Part shown: one piece after another, positions 1 to 7,315 of the stretch | How the letters are laid out: each line of letters begins with the position of its first letter | How positions within the stretch are numbered: the first letter of the stretch is position 1 | From: Kiritimatiellia bacterium | GTDB taxonomy: Bacteria > Verrucomicrobiota > Kiritimatiellia > UBA8416 > JAIOPI01 | DNA: 18,058 nt | Direction: 5' to 3' | Assembly (NCBI GenBank): GCA_028822745.1 | Contig: JAPKCZ010000011.1 | Location: 1-18,058 of the forward strand | Translations under genes and position numbers: made by a program | Notes under the pieces: generated by a model | The model's input: only the letters and a program-made list of their open reading frames with translations | What the model was told of the DNA's origin: nothing | Database searches by the model: none

Positions 1-324
1 GGCCGGCATCACCATCAGCCCATCGATACCGACAGACTCGGCCATCTGGGACGTAGCGCACGCGTTTTGCGTCGTAAATTCCGCGACACCGGTCAGTACC
101 GGCACGCGCCCGCCGACGACGTCCACGGCCGCCTTCAAGACGGCCCGCTTTTCCTCAGGGGCAATCGAGCAGTTCTCGCCAATGGTGCCCAACATAACCA
201 CGCCGTGAACCCCCTCGTCCAGTAACGCCTCGATGTGCTTTTGGGTCTCTTTGAGGTTGATACTAAGGTCTTCGTTGAATTGCGTCGGCAGGGCAGGAAA
301 AACCCCGTTCCAATTTACAGTCAA
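1..324 (-). CDS. Dihydrodipicolinate synthase / N-acetylneuraminate lyase family protein, 5' part only
   Basis: Reading the minus strand gives an open frame of about 108 codons that runs off the left edge of the window. It contains N-W-N-G-V-F-P-A-L-P-T-Q-F near the N-terminus and then V-M-L-G-T-I-G-E-N, the GT(T/I)GE signature of the DapA/NAL class I aldolase family, followed by the usual PEEKR segment. The Schiff-base lysine lies beyond the window, so the substrate (dihydrodipicolinate, sialic acid, a keto-deoxy sugar acid or other) cannot be told. No ATG is available: the nearest upstream in-frame stop is at 385-387, and the best start is TTG at 324-322, with a purine-rich AGAGAAAG about 12 nt upstream. 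The family call is firm. The start is tentative and the specific function is open. Confidence 0.85.
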   Translation of the reverse strand, partial: MTVNWNGVFPALPTQFNEDLSINLKETQKHIEALLDEGVHGVVMLGTIGENCSIAPEEKRAVLKAAVDVVGGRVPVLTGVAEFTTQNACATSQMAESVGIDGLMVMPA

Positions 325-591
325 TGGCGTAGCTATATCTTTCTCTACGTAGGCTCGGGATCGAAAATGGGGTGAAGCGGCAATTCATAGCAAGACCGAC
401 GCGAGATCAACAGTGAAAAATGCACGATCGGGCTGGTGTCCCCAATATTTGGCAGCATTTTTACAGGACGCGCCTCGCTTGAAGCCCCTTGATTTCGTTT
501 TTCACGCTAATCGGTTTACAAACCGCAAATCATGGTGAACACTTTCCTCGTGGCCGTCGGCGGATGCCGAACGTCACCCAAGGGGAGCAAT
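325..591. other. Gene-free stretch with an inverted repeat
   Basis: I see no convincing gene here. A perfect 8-bp inverted repeat, AAAAATGC at 416-423 and GCATTTTT at 455-462, is the only clear structure. It is followed at once by TTTTACAGGACG (459-470), a motif that recurs in two other intergenic stretches of the window (16649 and 17785). Part of the stretch must hold the promoter of the minus-strand aldolase gene, but I cannot place it. An inverted repeat CGTAG/CTACG (329-348) lies just upstream of that gene's proposed start. Confidence 0.4.
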
Positions 592-848
592 ATGGGAACA
601 AATTCACGCACGCACGTGTCTAGCACTGGGACGATACTGCCTTTTCTCGAAAACCGACCGACGCACAGCAACACAAGGAGCTCAATCTGGAGTCGGCCCA
701 GTCACTCGACCAGAATGGCGGTGACGATACGCTCCCAGCAACTGGGGCTGGTCCGCAGCCACAATCAGATCGTCTAAAATACAGTTCTGAGCAATTAGAA
801 AAAGTCCAGTTTCGGAAATCGGCTGGCCAGTCATCCACGATTTCCGCC

Positions 849-1469
849 TTGGCCAAAAACCTCGAGTCCGTTAACAAACAGACGATGCTCAAAGGGAAGT
901 CCCAAGTCTCTAAAAAGGGCCGCCGCGGTCAAAAGGAACTGGCCTGGTCCTATCAGCAGAAACTCGCGAAAGACTCCCCAAATACGCGACCGCAGAACGC
1001 ACCCGCAGGGACTGTCGATTTCACAGGAACAACACGCATGACAGCCGGGCAATCACTCGACATTGGCGGCTTTCTTGGGGGTGGCGGTGGACAAGGCATT
1101 CCGGCCGGACTGGGAGGGCTTCCCAGCTTGGATGTTAATCTGCCGGGTCAAAACGCGACGCGCTGGTCGGTGTATCAGTTCACGACGCCGCGTGGTACGG
1201 TCGAGGTTAAAGCACGCGCCGCATCAACCGATTTCCTCGACGGATCCACGCGCTTTTTCGCGGCCGTCATTGTCACCGTCGTCGCCTGGTTGGTCTTCCT
1301 GCTTCTTTCGGGGCGCTCCAACCACCGACGCAGCACCGGACTTAAGTCGTTCTTCATGTTAGCGTGCGTGTTAGCGCTGGTTATTGGTATCTACCCAATC
1401 GCCGCAGGCGTTCTGATCGCAGTCTCAATACTGATGAGCATCGTCCGCAAGGCGCGGCGCACCGCCTAG
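849..1469 (+). CDS. Uncharacterised membrane protein, C-terminal part; probably a frameshifted or truncated gene
   Basis: I do not recognise this protein. From TTG at 849 it gives 206 residues: a basic, Lys/Gln-rich N-terminal half, a glycine-rich stretch (residues 73-90), a short segment with L-D-V-N-L-P-G, then hydrophobic segments at about 136-154 and 166-199, and a basic tail. The topology suggests a C-terminally anchored membrane protein. The TTG has no ribosome binding site. The same frame stays open upstream to a stop at 621-623 with protein-like hydrophilic sequence but has no ATG, GTG or TTG. A well-placed start (AAGGGGAG, then ATG at 592) exists one frame away, and the two frames join smoothly near 650-662. 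The real gene may therefore be 592-1469 with a frameshift. TTG at 849 is only the first formal start codon. Confidence 0.5.
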   Translation: MAKNLESVNKQTMLKGKSQVSKKGRRGQKELAWSYQQKLAKDSPNTRPQNAPAGTVDFTGTTRMTAGQSLDIGGFLGGGGGQGIPAGLGGLPSLDVNLPGQNATRWSVYQFTTPRGTVEVKARAASTDFLDGSTRFFAAVIVTVVAWLVFLLLSGRSNHRRSTGLKSFFMLACVLALVIGIYPIAAGVLIAVSILMSIVRKARRTA

Positions 1470-1504
1470 CCCAGCGCGGTGACAAACACGCGACACCTTG
1501 TGCA

Positions 1505-1521
1505 TCATGACGAGGTCATGA
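1505..1521. repeat. Perfect 7-bp inverted repeat, 3-nt spacer
   Basis: TCATGAC at 1505-1511 and GTCATGA at 1515-1521 are exact reverse complements separated by GAG. The element lies 35 nt after the stop of the preceding membrane-protein frame. It has no T-run, so it is a poor intrinsic terminator. A protein-binding dyad is possible. Confidence 0.4.
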
Positions 1522-1602
1522 CACTATCCGGCTTGCCTTGCGCATGCTGGATCGACATGCCGATCAGTCGACCCCTTAGATTCCAGAAGGAGTAGTTGAC
1601 AC

Positions 1603-1766
1603 CACGAAGACCGCGAAGCAACTCATTGACGCGTGATGGCTTGCAGAATAGATTATACATTTATCGTCAACACTAATGGGTGTGGTTGTGAACAATGTTG
1701 ATCTCGGCCAGAGGACGAGGAACCATCCATTTCCTTCCAGCCTTCGTGAATTTCGTGCTCTTCGTG
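1603..1766. repeat. Degenerate 9-nt periodic intergenic repeats, two facing blocks
   Basis: On the plus strand CACGAAG (1603-1609) and CGCGAAG (1612-1618) start 9 nt apart. On the opposite strand three units of CACGAA start 9 nt apart (read on the plus strand as TTCGTG at 1743-1748, 1752-1757 and 1761-1766). The two blocks point towards each other with about 125 nt between. A similar block (CACCAAGGA, CACAAAGGA) lies at 16662-16679. From memory, such periodic intergenic sequence is common in PVC-group genomes and yields spurious NHEEHE-type peptides. I treat it as non-coding. Confidence 0.55.
1626..1654 (+). promoter_or_regulatory. Candidate sigma-70-like promoter for the sulfatase gene
   Basis: TTGACG at 1626-1631 and TAGATT at 1649-1654 are separated by 17 nt, in an AT-rich pocket about 155 nt upstream of the sulfatase start. 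It would give a long leader that crosses the 1743-1766 repeat block. This is a sequence match only. Confidence 0.3.
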
Positions 1767-1809
1767 GTTATTTTGGATTGATCCGTAGCGACATATAAAA
1801 GGAAAACCC

Positions 1810-3267
1810 ATGAAACGATACATCGCCATATTGCTATTGACCCTCCCACTGGGCCTGAGTGCCGCAGAGACGCGACCCAATATTGTCTGGATGTTCTCCG
1901 ATGATCACGCCTATCAGGCCGTCGGCGCCTATGGCGGACGTTTTAAACCCCTCAACCTGACCCCCAACATCGACACCCTTGCCAGAGACGGCATGGTCTT
2001 CGACCGTGCCTATGTCGCGAATTCGATTTGTGCACCCAGTCGAGCCACGTTGCTGACCGGGAAACACAGCCACCTGAATGGAAAACTCGACAATCGAGGC
2101 GGCTTCAACCACGACCAGCAGCAGTTTCAGAAAATTCTGCAAAAAAACGGCTACCAAACGGTCATGATCGGGAAAATTCACCTAAATGGCGCGATGCAGG
2201 GCTTCGATTATTGGGAGGTGCTGCCCGGTCAGGGCCGTTACTGGAGCCCAAAATTCATCACAGCCGAAGGCGAAACCCTCTATAAGGGCCAACATTCAAC
2301 GAAAGTCATCACGGACCGCGCACTGAACTGGCTGGAAACCGGACGCGTGGCCGATAAACCCTTCATGCTGATGGTCCACTACAAGGCCCCCCACCGCCAC
2401 TGGAATCCCAACAAGGAAATGCAGGAAAAGTTTGCCACACTGACCTTCCCTGAACCGAGCACGCTGTTCGACGACTACGAAGGGCGCGGAACGGCAGCCC
2501 ACAAACAGGACATGACCATATCCAAAACCATGACGCTTAGCAGCGACCTCAAAGCCGGCAAAGGACCACGCAAAGCCGAGGTGGACAAGCTACGCGATCA
2601 ACCCAAAGCGCTTATTCGCTGGAAATATCAAACTTACATGCGCGACTATCTGGCGTGCATTGCAGGCGTGGACGCCAACGTTGGGCGCATCTTGACATTT
2701 CTTAAGGAAAACGATCTCGAAAAGAACACGATCGTGATGTACGCCGCCGACCAGGGCTTTTATCTGGGCGAACACGGCTGGTTCGACAAGCGCTTCATGT
2801 ACGAAGAATCCTTTCGCACGCCTCTGCTCGCGCGCTGGCCCGGTGTGGTCGAACCGGGCACACGCAATACGGATCTCGTTCAGAACATCGACTTTGCCGA
2901 AACCTTTCTGGACATGGCGCAGGCCCCAATTCCCGAGGACATGCAGGGCCAGAGCCTTGTCCCCTTATTAAAAGGAAAAACACCAGAAGACTGGCGCACA
3001 TCGCTTTACTACCATTACTACCAGTACCCGGGGACCCATTCCGTGCGTAGACACGAAGGCGTCACCACAAAACGCCACAAGCTGATTCGCTTTTACGGCA
3101 AGGACGTTCCCAATGGGGAAGAATGGGAGTTCTACGACCTCGAGACCGACCCTGAAGAAATGCACAGCCAGTACCGTAATCCGGAGCAGGCCACGATCGT
3201 TGCATCGTTAAAACAGGAACTAAAAAGGCTCCGAAAAGAATATAAAGTCCCAGATTCAACCCCGTGA
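1810..3267 (+). CDS. Secreted Cys-type sulfatase (S1 family)
   Basis: The 485-residue product hydrolyses a sulfate ester, probably on a polysaccharide or glycosaminoglycan; the substrate cannot be read from sequence. Residues 1-18 are a signal peptide (basic start, Leu-rich core, S-A-A before E20). The core starts with P-N-I-V and the metal-binding Asp pair D31-D32. The active-site signature C-A-P-S-R-A-T-L-L-T-G begins at Cys74, which would be matured to formylglycine. H190-Y-K-A-P-H and the D314-Q315 ... H322 ... K327 region supply further catalytic and metal positions. The C-terminal part carries the usual H-K-L-I-R-F-Y strand and D-L-E-T-D-P-E-E tail. Length is normal. ATG at 1810 follows AAAAGGA with good spacing. 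No maturase gene is nearby, so formylglycine formation must rely on one encoded elsewhere. Confidence 0.95.
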   Translation: MKRYIAILLLTLPLGLSAAETRPNIVWMFSDDHAYQAVGAYGGRFKPLNLTPNIDTLARDGMVFDRAYVANSICAPSRATLLTGKHSHLNGKLDNRGGFNHDQQQFQKILQKNGYQTVMIGKIHLNGAMQGFDYWEVLPGQGRYWSPKFITAEGETLYKGQHSTKVITDRALNWLETGRVADKPFMLMVHYKAPHRHWNPNKEMQEKFATLTFPEPSTLFDDYEGRGTAAHKQDMTISKTMTLSSDLKAGKGPRKAEVDKLRDQPKALIRWKYQTYMRDYLACIAGVDANVGRILTFLKENDLEKNTIVMYAADQGFYLGEHGWFDKRFMYEESFRTPLLARWPGVVEPGTRNTDLVQNIDFAETFLDMAQAPIPEDMQGQSLVPLLKGKTPEDWRTSLYYHYYQYPGTHSVRRHEGVTTKRHKLIRFYGKDVPNGEEWEFYDLETDPEEMHSQYRNPEQATIVASLKQELKRLRKEYKVPDSTP

Positions 3268-3302
3268 ATTAACCTAAACGAAACCCCGTGCTGGAGAACC
3301 GA

Positions 3303-3377
3303 GTGATTAAATTCTTGTCCGCACTGGGCATCGCGTTGGCATGCATGCAAACGACGTTGGACTCGACAGACGCCTGA
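3303..3377 (+). pseudogene. Signal-peptide-like gene remnant after the sulfatase
   Basis: GTG at 3303, preceded by GGAG (3293-3296), opens a 24-codon frame: M-I-K-F-L-S-A-L-G-I-A-L-A and more, ending T-D-A before TGA at 3375. It reads like the start of an exported protein and is cut off just after the likely cleavage site. It lies 35 nt behind the sulfatase stop in the same direction. I infer a decayed second cistron. A genuine tiny peptide or chance is also possible. Confidence 0.35.
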
Positions 3378-3619
3378 CACAGGTGACGCGTGAATCGCAT
3401 GTGATCAGGGAGCGGCTCCCCATCAAGGCCCAGAAGCCAACGACCACTTGATGCCTTTCCATACCGAAACAGTTCATCCTTATAGGATGCAGTAAAACAA
3501 CAATTCAGGGCACCGATAATCCGATCTGCGCGACAAATGACGATTACGCACGAAGGCCCCGAAAAGAGACCCGCCACACTCAGACTTGGCATCCCGCGCA
3601 CAACAACGTAGGTTACGGC
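3378..3619. other. Unassigned intergenic stretch with small hairpins
   Basis: No gene is supported here on the plus strand. A hairpin CATCC-TTATA-GGATG (3475-3489) and a GGGAGCGGCTCCC motif (3410-3422) are visible. The minus strand is open for 110 codons (3601 to 3269, GTG start, no ribosome binding site). That reading has some ordinary-looking segments, but it overlaps both the sulfatase end and the remnant, and matches no family I know. Confidence 0.35.
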
Positions 3620-3871
3620 ATGGCAAAACCGATTTCATGGACAAAAAAGGAACCCGACGGCGTAAAACGCGAAGTACGCGTCACACTCGATGCACGCAGC
3701 ATCAAGTGGCAGTACAAGCGTAACGACGAGGAACAATGGGACTACAAAAGCAGGCCGCGACCTGAGGACTGGCAGGGACTCCAGGACATCCTCGAACGCC
3801 GCTGCGCACGTGGTCGACAACCATCGCAGTTAAAACGTGTACGCCGATTGCGTAACGAGGCAGGCGCATGA
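3620..3871 (+). CDS. Small basic conserved-type protein, cotranscribed with the RNA methyltransferase
   Basis: I do not recognise this 83-residue protein. It is rich in Lys, Arg and Glu, has no signal peptide or membrane segment, and contains a run that reads as two short strands (about residues 17-35), a W-D-Y-K turn and then an amphipathic helix around residues 47-62 with a strongly basic tail. Its last codons overlap the next gene: the stop TGA at 3869-3871 shares bases with ATG at 3868, the classic 4-nt ATGA overlap that signals translational coupling. That context and its charge suggest an RNA- or ribosome-associated role, which is inference only. No strong ribosome binding site precedes ATG 3620. 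Confidence 0.7.
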   Translation: MAKPISWTKKEPDGVKREVRVTLDARSIKWQYKRNDEEQWDYKSRPRPEDWQGLQDILERRCARGRQPSQLKRVRRLRNEAGA

Positions 3872-4983
3872 TGCAGGAATTCTATGCCGCCGCCATCAAA
3901 CACACCGAAGCCCCGCTCTGCGATGAGCTGCGCGAACTTGGCTTCAAGAGCGTCCGCCTGAACCGCGGCGGCATCCCATTTCGCGGCACGTGGCGCGACG
4001 GCTGGCGCGCCTGCATACAAAGTCGTATCGCCCAACGCATTTATGTGCTCATGTCCCGCTTCCCGGTCTCCAGCAACGACCAACTCTATGACGGCGTGCG
4101 CGCGATAGACTGGTCGCCCTACCTGACCCCGAACAAGACCTTGTCCGTCAACGCTGTGACCGTCGGCAGCACGCTTGATCACAGCGGCTTTGTCGCGCTG
4201 AAAACGAAAGACGCCATTGTTGACCAATTGCGCGAGACCCAGGGCGGGCGCCCTTCGGTCGACCGCGATAATGCCGACGTTCGTGTGTTTGTCTATTTGG
4301 CCAACAACAAGGCGGTGGTTTACTTAGACCTGTCGGGCGAATCTCTCCATCGCCGGGGATACCGTCAAGAAGCCGGCGACGCGCCTCTGCGCGAAACATT
4401 AGCGGCCGCGATTCTGCGCCTTTCAGGCTGGGACAGAACCACACCATTGATCGACCCCATGTGCGGATCCGGCACAATCGCGATCGAGGCCGCCCTCTGG
4501 GCTGCCAACATCGCGCCCGGTTTAGCGCGCGAGCGATTTGGGTTTGAGCGCTGGGCCTGCTTCAGCGAAGACGACGCCACAGAATTACGCGCGCTGCGCG
4601 GTGAAATGCGGGCGCTGGCCACGAAAGAGGTGCCGCGCATCGTGGGCGCCGATAACGACCCGCGCGTGCTGGATATGGCACGCGCGAACGCCCGCGCCGC
4701 GGGCGTACACTTGGCCTTCCGCGAACAGTCAGCGTTGGACGTCCAGCGCGATGATGGACGCCGCACGCTCGTCAGCAATCCGCCCTACGGCGTACGCCTT
4801 GAAACGGACCCGGATTTCCCACAGGGTCTGGCCTGCACCATCAGTAAACTGCACGATTGGCGAGTTGCCTTGCTTGCCGGAACGAACGTTTACGAAAAAA
4901 GCATCAACCTGCGAGCGAAAGAAGCGCTCCAGCTGGTAAACGGCAGTATCGAGTGCAGACTGCTTGTCTACGACGTCCCCTGA
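3868..4983 (+). CDS. THUMP-domain class I RNA methyltransferase, RlmL-type (COG0116 group)
   Basis: This 371-residue protein is predicted to transfer a methyl group from SAM to a guanine N2 in RNA; the E. coli relative is the N-terminal half of RlmL (23S G2445). The N-terminal ~170 residues fit a ferredoxin-like plus THUMP region (ending D-L-S-G-E-S-L-H-R-R-G-Y-R, a known hallmark of this family). The SAM-binding motif I is D196-P-M-C-G-S-G-T, an acidic loop A-D-N-D-P follows, and the catalytic motif IV is N304-P-P-Y-G. There is no C-terminal RlmK-like methyltransferase, so this is the stand-alone form. It starts inside the stop of the upstream small gene. Two adjacent ATGs (3868, 3871) are possible starts. 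The exact target base is not certain from sequence, so I give no symbol. Confidence 0.9.
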   Translation: MMQEFYAAAIKHTEAPLCDELRELGFKSVRLNRGGIPFRGTWRDGWRACIQSRIAQRIYVLMSRFPVSSNDQLYDGVRAIDWSPYLTPNKTLSVNAVTVGSTLDHSGFVALKTKDAIVDQLRETQGGRPSVDRDNADVRVFVYLANNKAVVYLDLSGESLHRRGYRQEAGDAPLRETLAAAILRLSGWDRTTPLIDPMCGSGTIAIEAALWAANIAPGLARERFGFERWACFSEDDATELRALRGEMRALATKEVPRIVGADNDPRVLDMARANARAAGVHLAFREQSALDVQRDDGRRTLVSNPPYGVRLETDPDFPQGLACTISKLHDWRVALLAGTNVYEKSINLRAKEALQLVNGSIECRLLVYDVP

Positions 4984-4986
4984 TCA

Positions 4987-5163
4987 ATGATCGGCCCGTT
5001 CATCCTGCCGAAGCGGAGCGCCATTGTTTACAACCAATGCGGTATTCCAACACCCCTATTCACGCCGCTCTTTGTCATCGCCCGCTCGACCGACGCCGCA
5101 CTAGAAGACATGCCCGGTTCCGAATGGATGGACCTTTTTCCTGAACGTCACAACCGTGATTGA
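4987..5163 (+). CDS. Possible 58-residue protein after the RNA methyltransferase
   Basis: ATG at 4987 lies 3 nt after the methyltransferase stop and opens a frame of 58 codons (M-I-G-P-F-I-L-P-K-R ... P-E-R-H-N-R-D) that ends at TGA 5161-5163, just before the B12 promoter. The product has mixed, soluble-protein-like composition and no signal peptide. I recognise no family. There is no ribosome binding site, so expression would depend on coupling to the upstream gene. It could be a small third cistron or a chance open frame. Confidence 0.3.
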   Translation: MIGPFILPKRSAIVYNQCGIPTPLFTPLFVIARSTDAALEDMPGSEWMDLFPERHNRD

Positions 5164-5176
5164 GCGCAGCGGTTAC

Positions 5177-5205
5177 TTGACACGTCGAATCAGAAATGCA
5201 AGTGT
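5177..5205 (+). promoter_or_regulatory. Promoter of the B12 operon
   Basis: A perfect TTGACA (-35) at 5177-5182 is followed after 17 nt by TGC plus AAGTGT (5197-5205), a weak -10 with an extended TG motif. The predicted start near 5212 falls just before the first paired strand of the riboswitch at 5215, which supports the assignment. GACAC (5179-5183) and GTGTC (5202-5206) are also complementary, so an operator cannot be excluded. Confidence 0.55.
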
Positions 5206-5214
5206 CCGCTTTTT

Positions 5215-5305
5215 GTTGGATATCCTGGTAAGTTCCGTGTAATTCGGACGCTGTCGCGCAACTGTGAAGTGGCCCTGAGCCGCAAGCCAGATTACGGGTT
5301 CCAAC
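5215..5305 (+). ncRNA. Cobalamin riboswitch aptamer
   Basis: The RNA has the cobalamin aptamer landmarks in order: a GTAAGTTCCGTGTAATTCGG segment (5228-5247), GCGCAACTGTGA (5256-5267), and AAGCCAGA (5284-5291). The ends close in a helix: GTTGGA (5215-5220) pairs exactly with TCCAAC (5300-5305). The variable arms are short. It sits 130 nt upstream of a BtuB-like receptor gene, the classic target. The likely ligand is adenosylcobalamin or another cobalamin form; the sequence alone does not separate them. Confidence 0.85.
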
Positions 5306-5374
5306 GATTTATGTTTGTCACCTTCGCGTAAAGGGTTGATGGCGTTTTCGGCCCGCGGCCGCAATCCAGACCCC

Positions 5375-5429
5375 CCTTTCCGCTCAGGTGCCTACACACC
5401 TAACCTCGCCTCGCTAGAAGGCGGAAAGG
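5375..5429 (+). promoter_or_regulatory. Riboswitch expression platform: stem that can mask the ribosome binding site
   Basis: CCTTTCCGC (5375-5383) is exactly complementary to GCGGAAAGG (5421-5429), which contains most of the receptor gene's ribosome binding site. Inside the loop lies a second small hairpin, AGGTG (5386-5390) with CACCT (5397-5401). There is no terminator-like T-run. I infer control of translation initiation: bound cobalamin would favour the masked state. Confidence 0.6.
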
Positions 5430-5434
5430 ACCCA

Positions 5435-7282
5435 ATGAAGAGACGTACACTATTCACAGCAGCCGCACTGGCTGCTGCAGCCGCGAACGCGGAAAATACA
5501 CCACTGGCGGCAAACCCTGCGACAGCCAAAAACCAAATCGTGGTTTCGGCCACACGCATCGAAACGCCGATCGAGCAAGTCGGCAGTTCCATCAGCGTGA
5601 TTTCAGCTGAGGACATCGCCCGACGCAACGCCCAGAACCTGCAGGAAGCCATCATGCTTCTACCCGGGGTTCAGATTTCAGCCAACGGCGGCCCAGGCAC
5701 CGCATCGAGTGTCTTCATCCGTGGCGCGGAATCCGACCACACACTGGTGCTGATCAACGGGGTCCGTGTCAACAGCAACACCAGCGGTGACTTCGACTTT
5801 TCCTCGTTGCCGGTCGACATGGTCGAACGCATCGAAGTGTTGCGTGGGCCACAGAGCGGCCTCTATGGGTCAGACGCGCTTGGCGGCGTAATCAGCATCA
5901 CCACAAAAAAGGGCGTGGCCACACCACTCACGGGATCGGCAGTCGTATCCGTCGGGGAGCTAGGGTATGTCAACGGGCGCGCCAACCTTCAAGGCGGAAA
6001 CGAGGTCGCGGATTTTTACGCCTCACTCTCTTTCTTTGGTCTCGATGATCACGATATTGCAAAGAACAACGGGGGCACGGAAGACGACCCCTACGAGCGC
6101 ACGTCGGTCTACGGTGGCGTCGGTCTGAATTTTGCAGAGGACGGGCGCGCCGACCTGACGCTGCTCTACATGGAAGACGACAGCGACTTGGATGGCTTCG
6201 GCGGAGCGGATGACCCGCTGGAAAATTCTCGAAAGAAAAAGCTCTTTGCTGCCATTTCTGCATCGAAGCCGATCACGGACACCTATTCACAGAAGGTATC
6301 CGCAGGCTACAACAAGCAGGAATACACGGGCTATAACGCTGGTCCCGTCGATTTCACCACCGAAGATTACGACGCATCGCTTCAGGCAGATGTGACGCCG
6401 TTTGAAAATGACACCCTGAGCGCAGGCTATGACTTTCGTCGCTCGGAAGCCGAAAACGAGGGGAACTTCGACAAGCAATCGCGAGATCAACATGCGGCTT
6501 TCCTCAACAACCAATGGGCATGGCAGGAAAGCCTGTTCATCACCATCGGCGGACGCTATGACGATTTCTCCGACATCGACGGAAAGGCCACGTGGAAATC
6601 CAGTGCATCCTGGTTTGCTCTGGAAGACACGCGCCTGCACGGCAGTGTCGGAACGGGGTACCGCGCGCCGACCATGAACGACATTTACTTCACCTTCGGA
6701 GAACCGGCGCGGACCTACCTCGAACCCGAGCAAAGCCAGTCATTCGACATCGGCGTAGAGCAGGCTCTGCTGGATGGTAAGCTGATCGGCGACGTGACCT
6801 ATTTTCAGAGCGACGTAGAGGATCTCATCGCCTGGGAACAGGTCTCCCCCGGTGTCTGGCAGCCCGACAACGTTAATGAAGCGGAGATCCAAGGCGTCGA
6901 AGTCTCCTTGGCGTGCTCGCCTCTCGACACGCTTCTTGTGCGCCTATTTTACACCTACACCGATGCCGAGGATGTCGACACTGGCCTTGAACTGCCACGT
7001 CGCGCCCTTCACTCCGGCGGCGCATCTCTGAACTGGCGATACACAGAAAAGGGCAACATCTATTCTGACGTCGTCTATTCAGGAAATCGATACGACGACG
7101 TGGAAAACTCTGTCAAACTTGAGGACTATGTCGTGGTTGGGCTTGGGACCAGCTTTGCGCTGAATCCAACAGCACGGCTTGTCGGCCACATCAGTAACCT
7201 ATTCGACGAAAATTACGAAACAGCCACAGGATACGGAACGGTTGGCCGCGTTGCATCGGCCGGCATCGAATTCAGCTTCTGA
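5435..7282 (+). CDS. btuB: TonB-dependent outer-membrane receptor for cobalamin/corrinoids (BtuB-like)
   Basis: The 615-residue product is predicted to import corrinoids across the outer membrane, powered by TonB. I start it at ATG 5435, preceded by GGAAAGGA; the frame is open 40 codons further upstream, but that part lies in the riboswitch. Residues 1-19 form an Ala-rich signal peptide (A-N-A before E20). A TonB box, Q34-I-V-V-S-A-T-R, is followed by the plug (V-L-I-N-G-V-R-V ... I-E-V-L-R-G-P-Q-S-G-L-Y-G-S-D-A-L-G-G-V), then a 22-strand-type barrel ending in a terminal Phe (G-I-E-F-S-F), the usual BAM signal. Length matches BtuB. The riboswitch upstream and the adenosyltransferase nearby support a B12 role. 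The exact corrinoid preference is unknown. Confidence 0.92.
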   Translation: MKRRTLFTAAALAAAAANAENTPLAANPATAKNQIVVSATRIETPIEQVGSSISVISAEDIARRNAQNLQEAIMLLPGVQISANGGPGTASSVFIRGAESDHTLVLINGVRVNSNTSGDFDFSSLPVDMVERIEVLRGPQSGLYGSDALGGVISITTKKGVATPLTGSAVVSVGELGYVNGRANLQGGNEVADFYASLSFFGLDDHDIAKNNGGTEDDPYERTSVYGGVGLNFAEDGRADLTLLYMEDDSDLDGFGGADDPLENSRKKKLFAAISASKPITDTYSQKVSAGYNKQEYTGYNAGPVDFTTEDYDASLQADVTPFENDTLSAGYDFRRSEAENEGNFDKQSRDQHAAFLNNQWAWQESLFITIGGRYDDFSDIDGKATWKSSASWFALEDTRLHGSVGTGYRAPTMNDIYFTFGEPARTYLEPEQSQSFDIGVEQALLDGKLIGDVTYFQSDVEDLIAWEQVSPGVWQPDNVNEAEIQGVEVSLACSPLDTLLVRLFYTYTDAEDVDTGLELPRRALHSGGASLNWRYTEKGNIYSDVVYSGNRYDDVENSVKLEDYVVVGLGTSFALNPTARLVGHISNLFDENYETATGYGTVGRVASAGIEFSF

Positions 7283-7315
7283 TCCCAAAAGGTGGCATAA
7301 ACACAACGGGAGCAC

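Noticed and set aside
532..777. 81-codon frame starting at ATG 532
   Set aside because: The downstream half reads as low-quality sequence, while another frame from 624 on looks coding. Only its ATG 592 part may belong to the frameshifted gene.
1653..1880. 75-codon minus-strand frame giving N-H-E-E-H-E-I-H-E-G
   Set aside because: Repeat-derived low-complexity peptide that also runs into the sulfatase gene.
3269..3601. 110-codon minus-strand open frame between sulfatase and the small basic gene
   Set aside because: GTG start, no ribosome binding site, overlap with the signal-peptide remnant, and no recognised family. Parts look protein-like, so it is left open rather than called.
5315..5434. 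40-codon extension of the receptor gene
   Set aside because: It lies in the riboswitch expression platform. ATG 5435 has a good ribosome binding site and a proper signal peptide.
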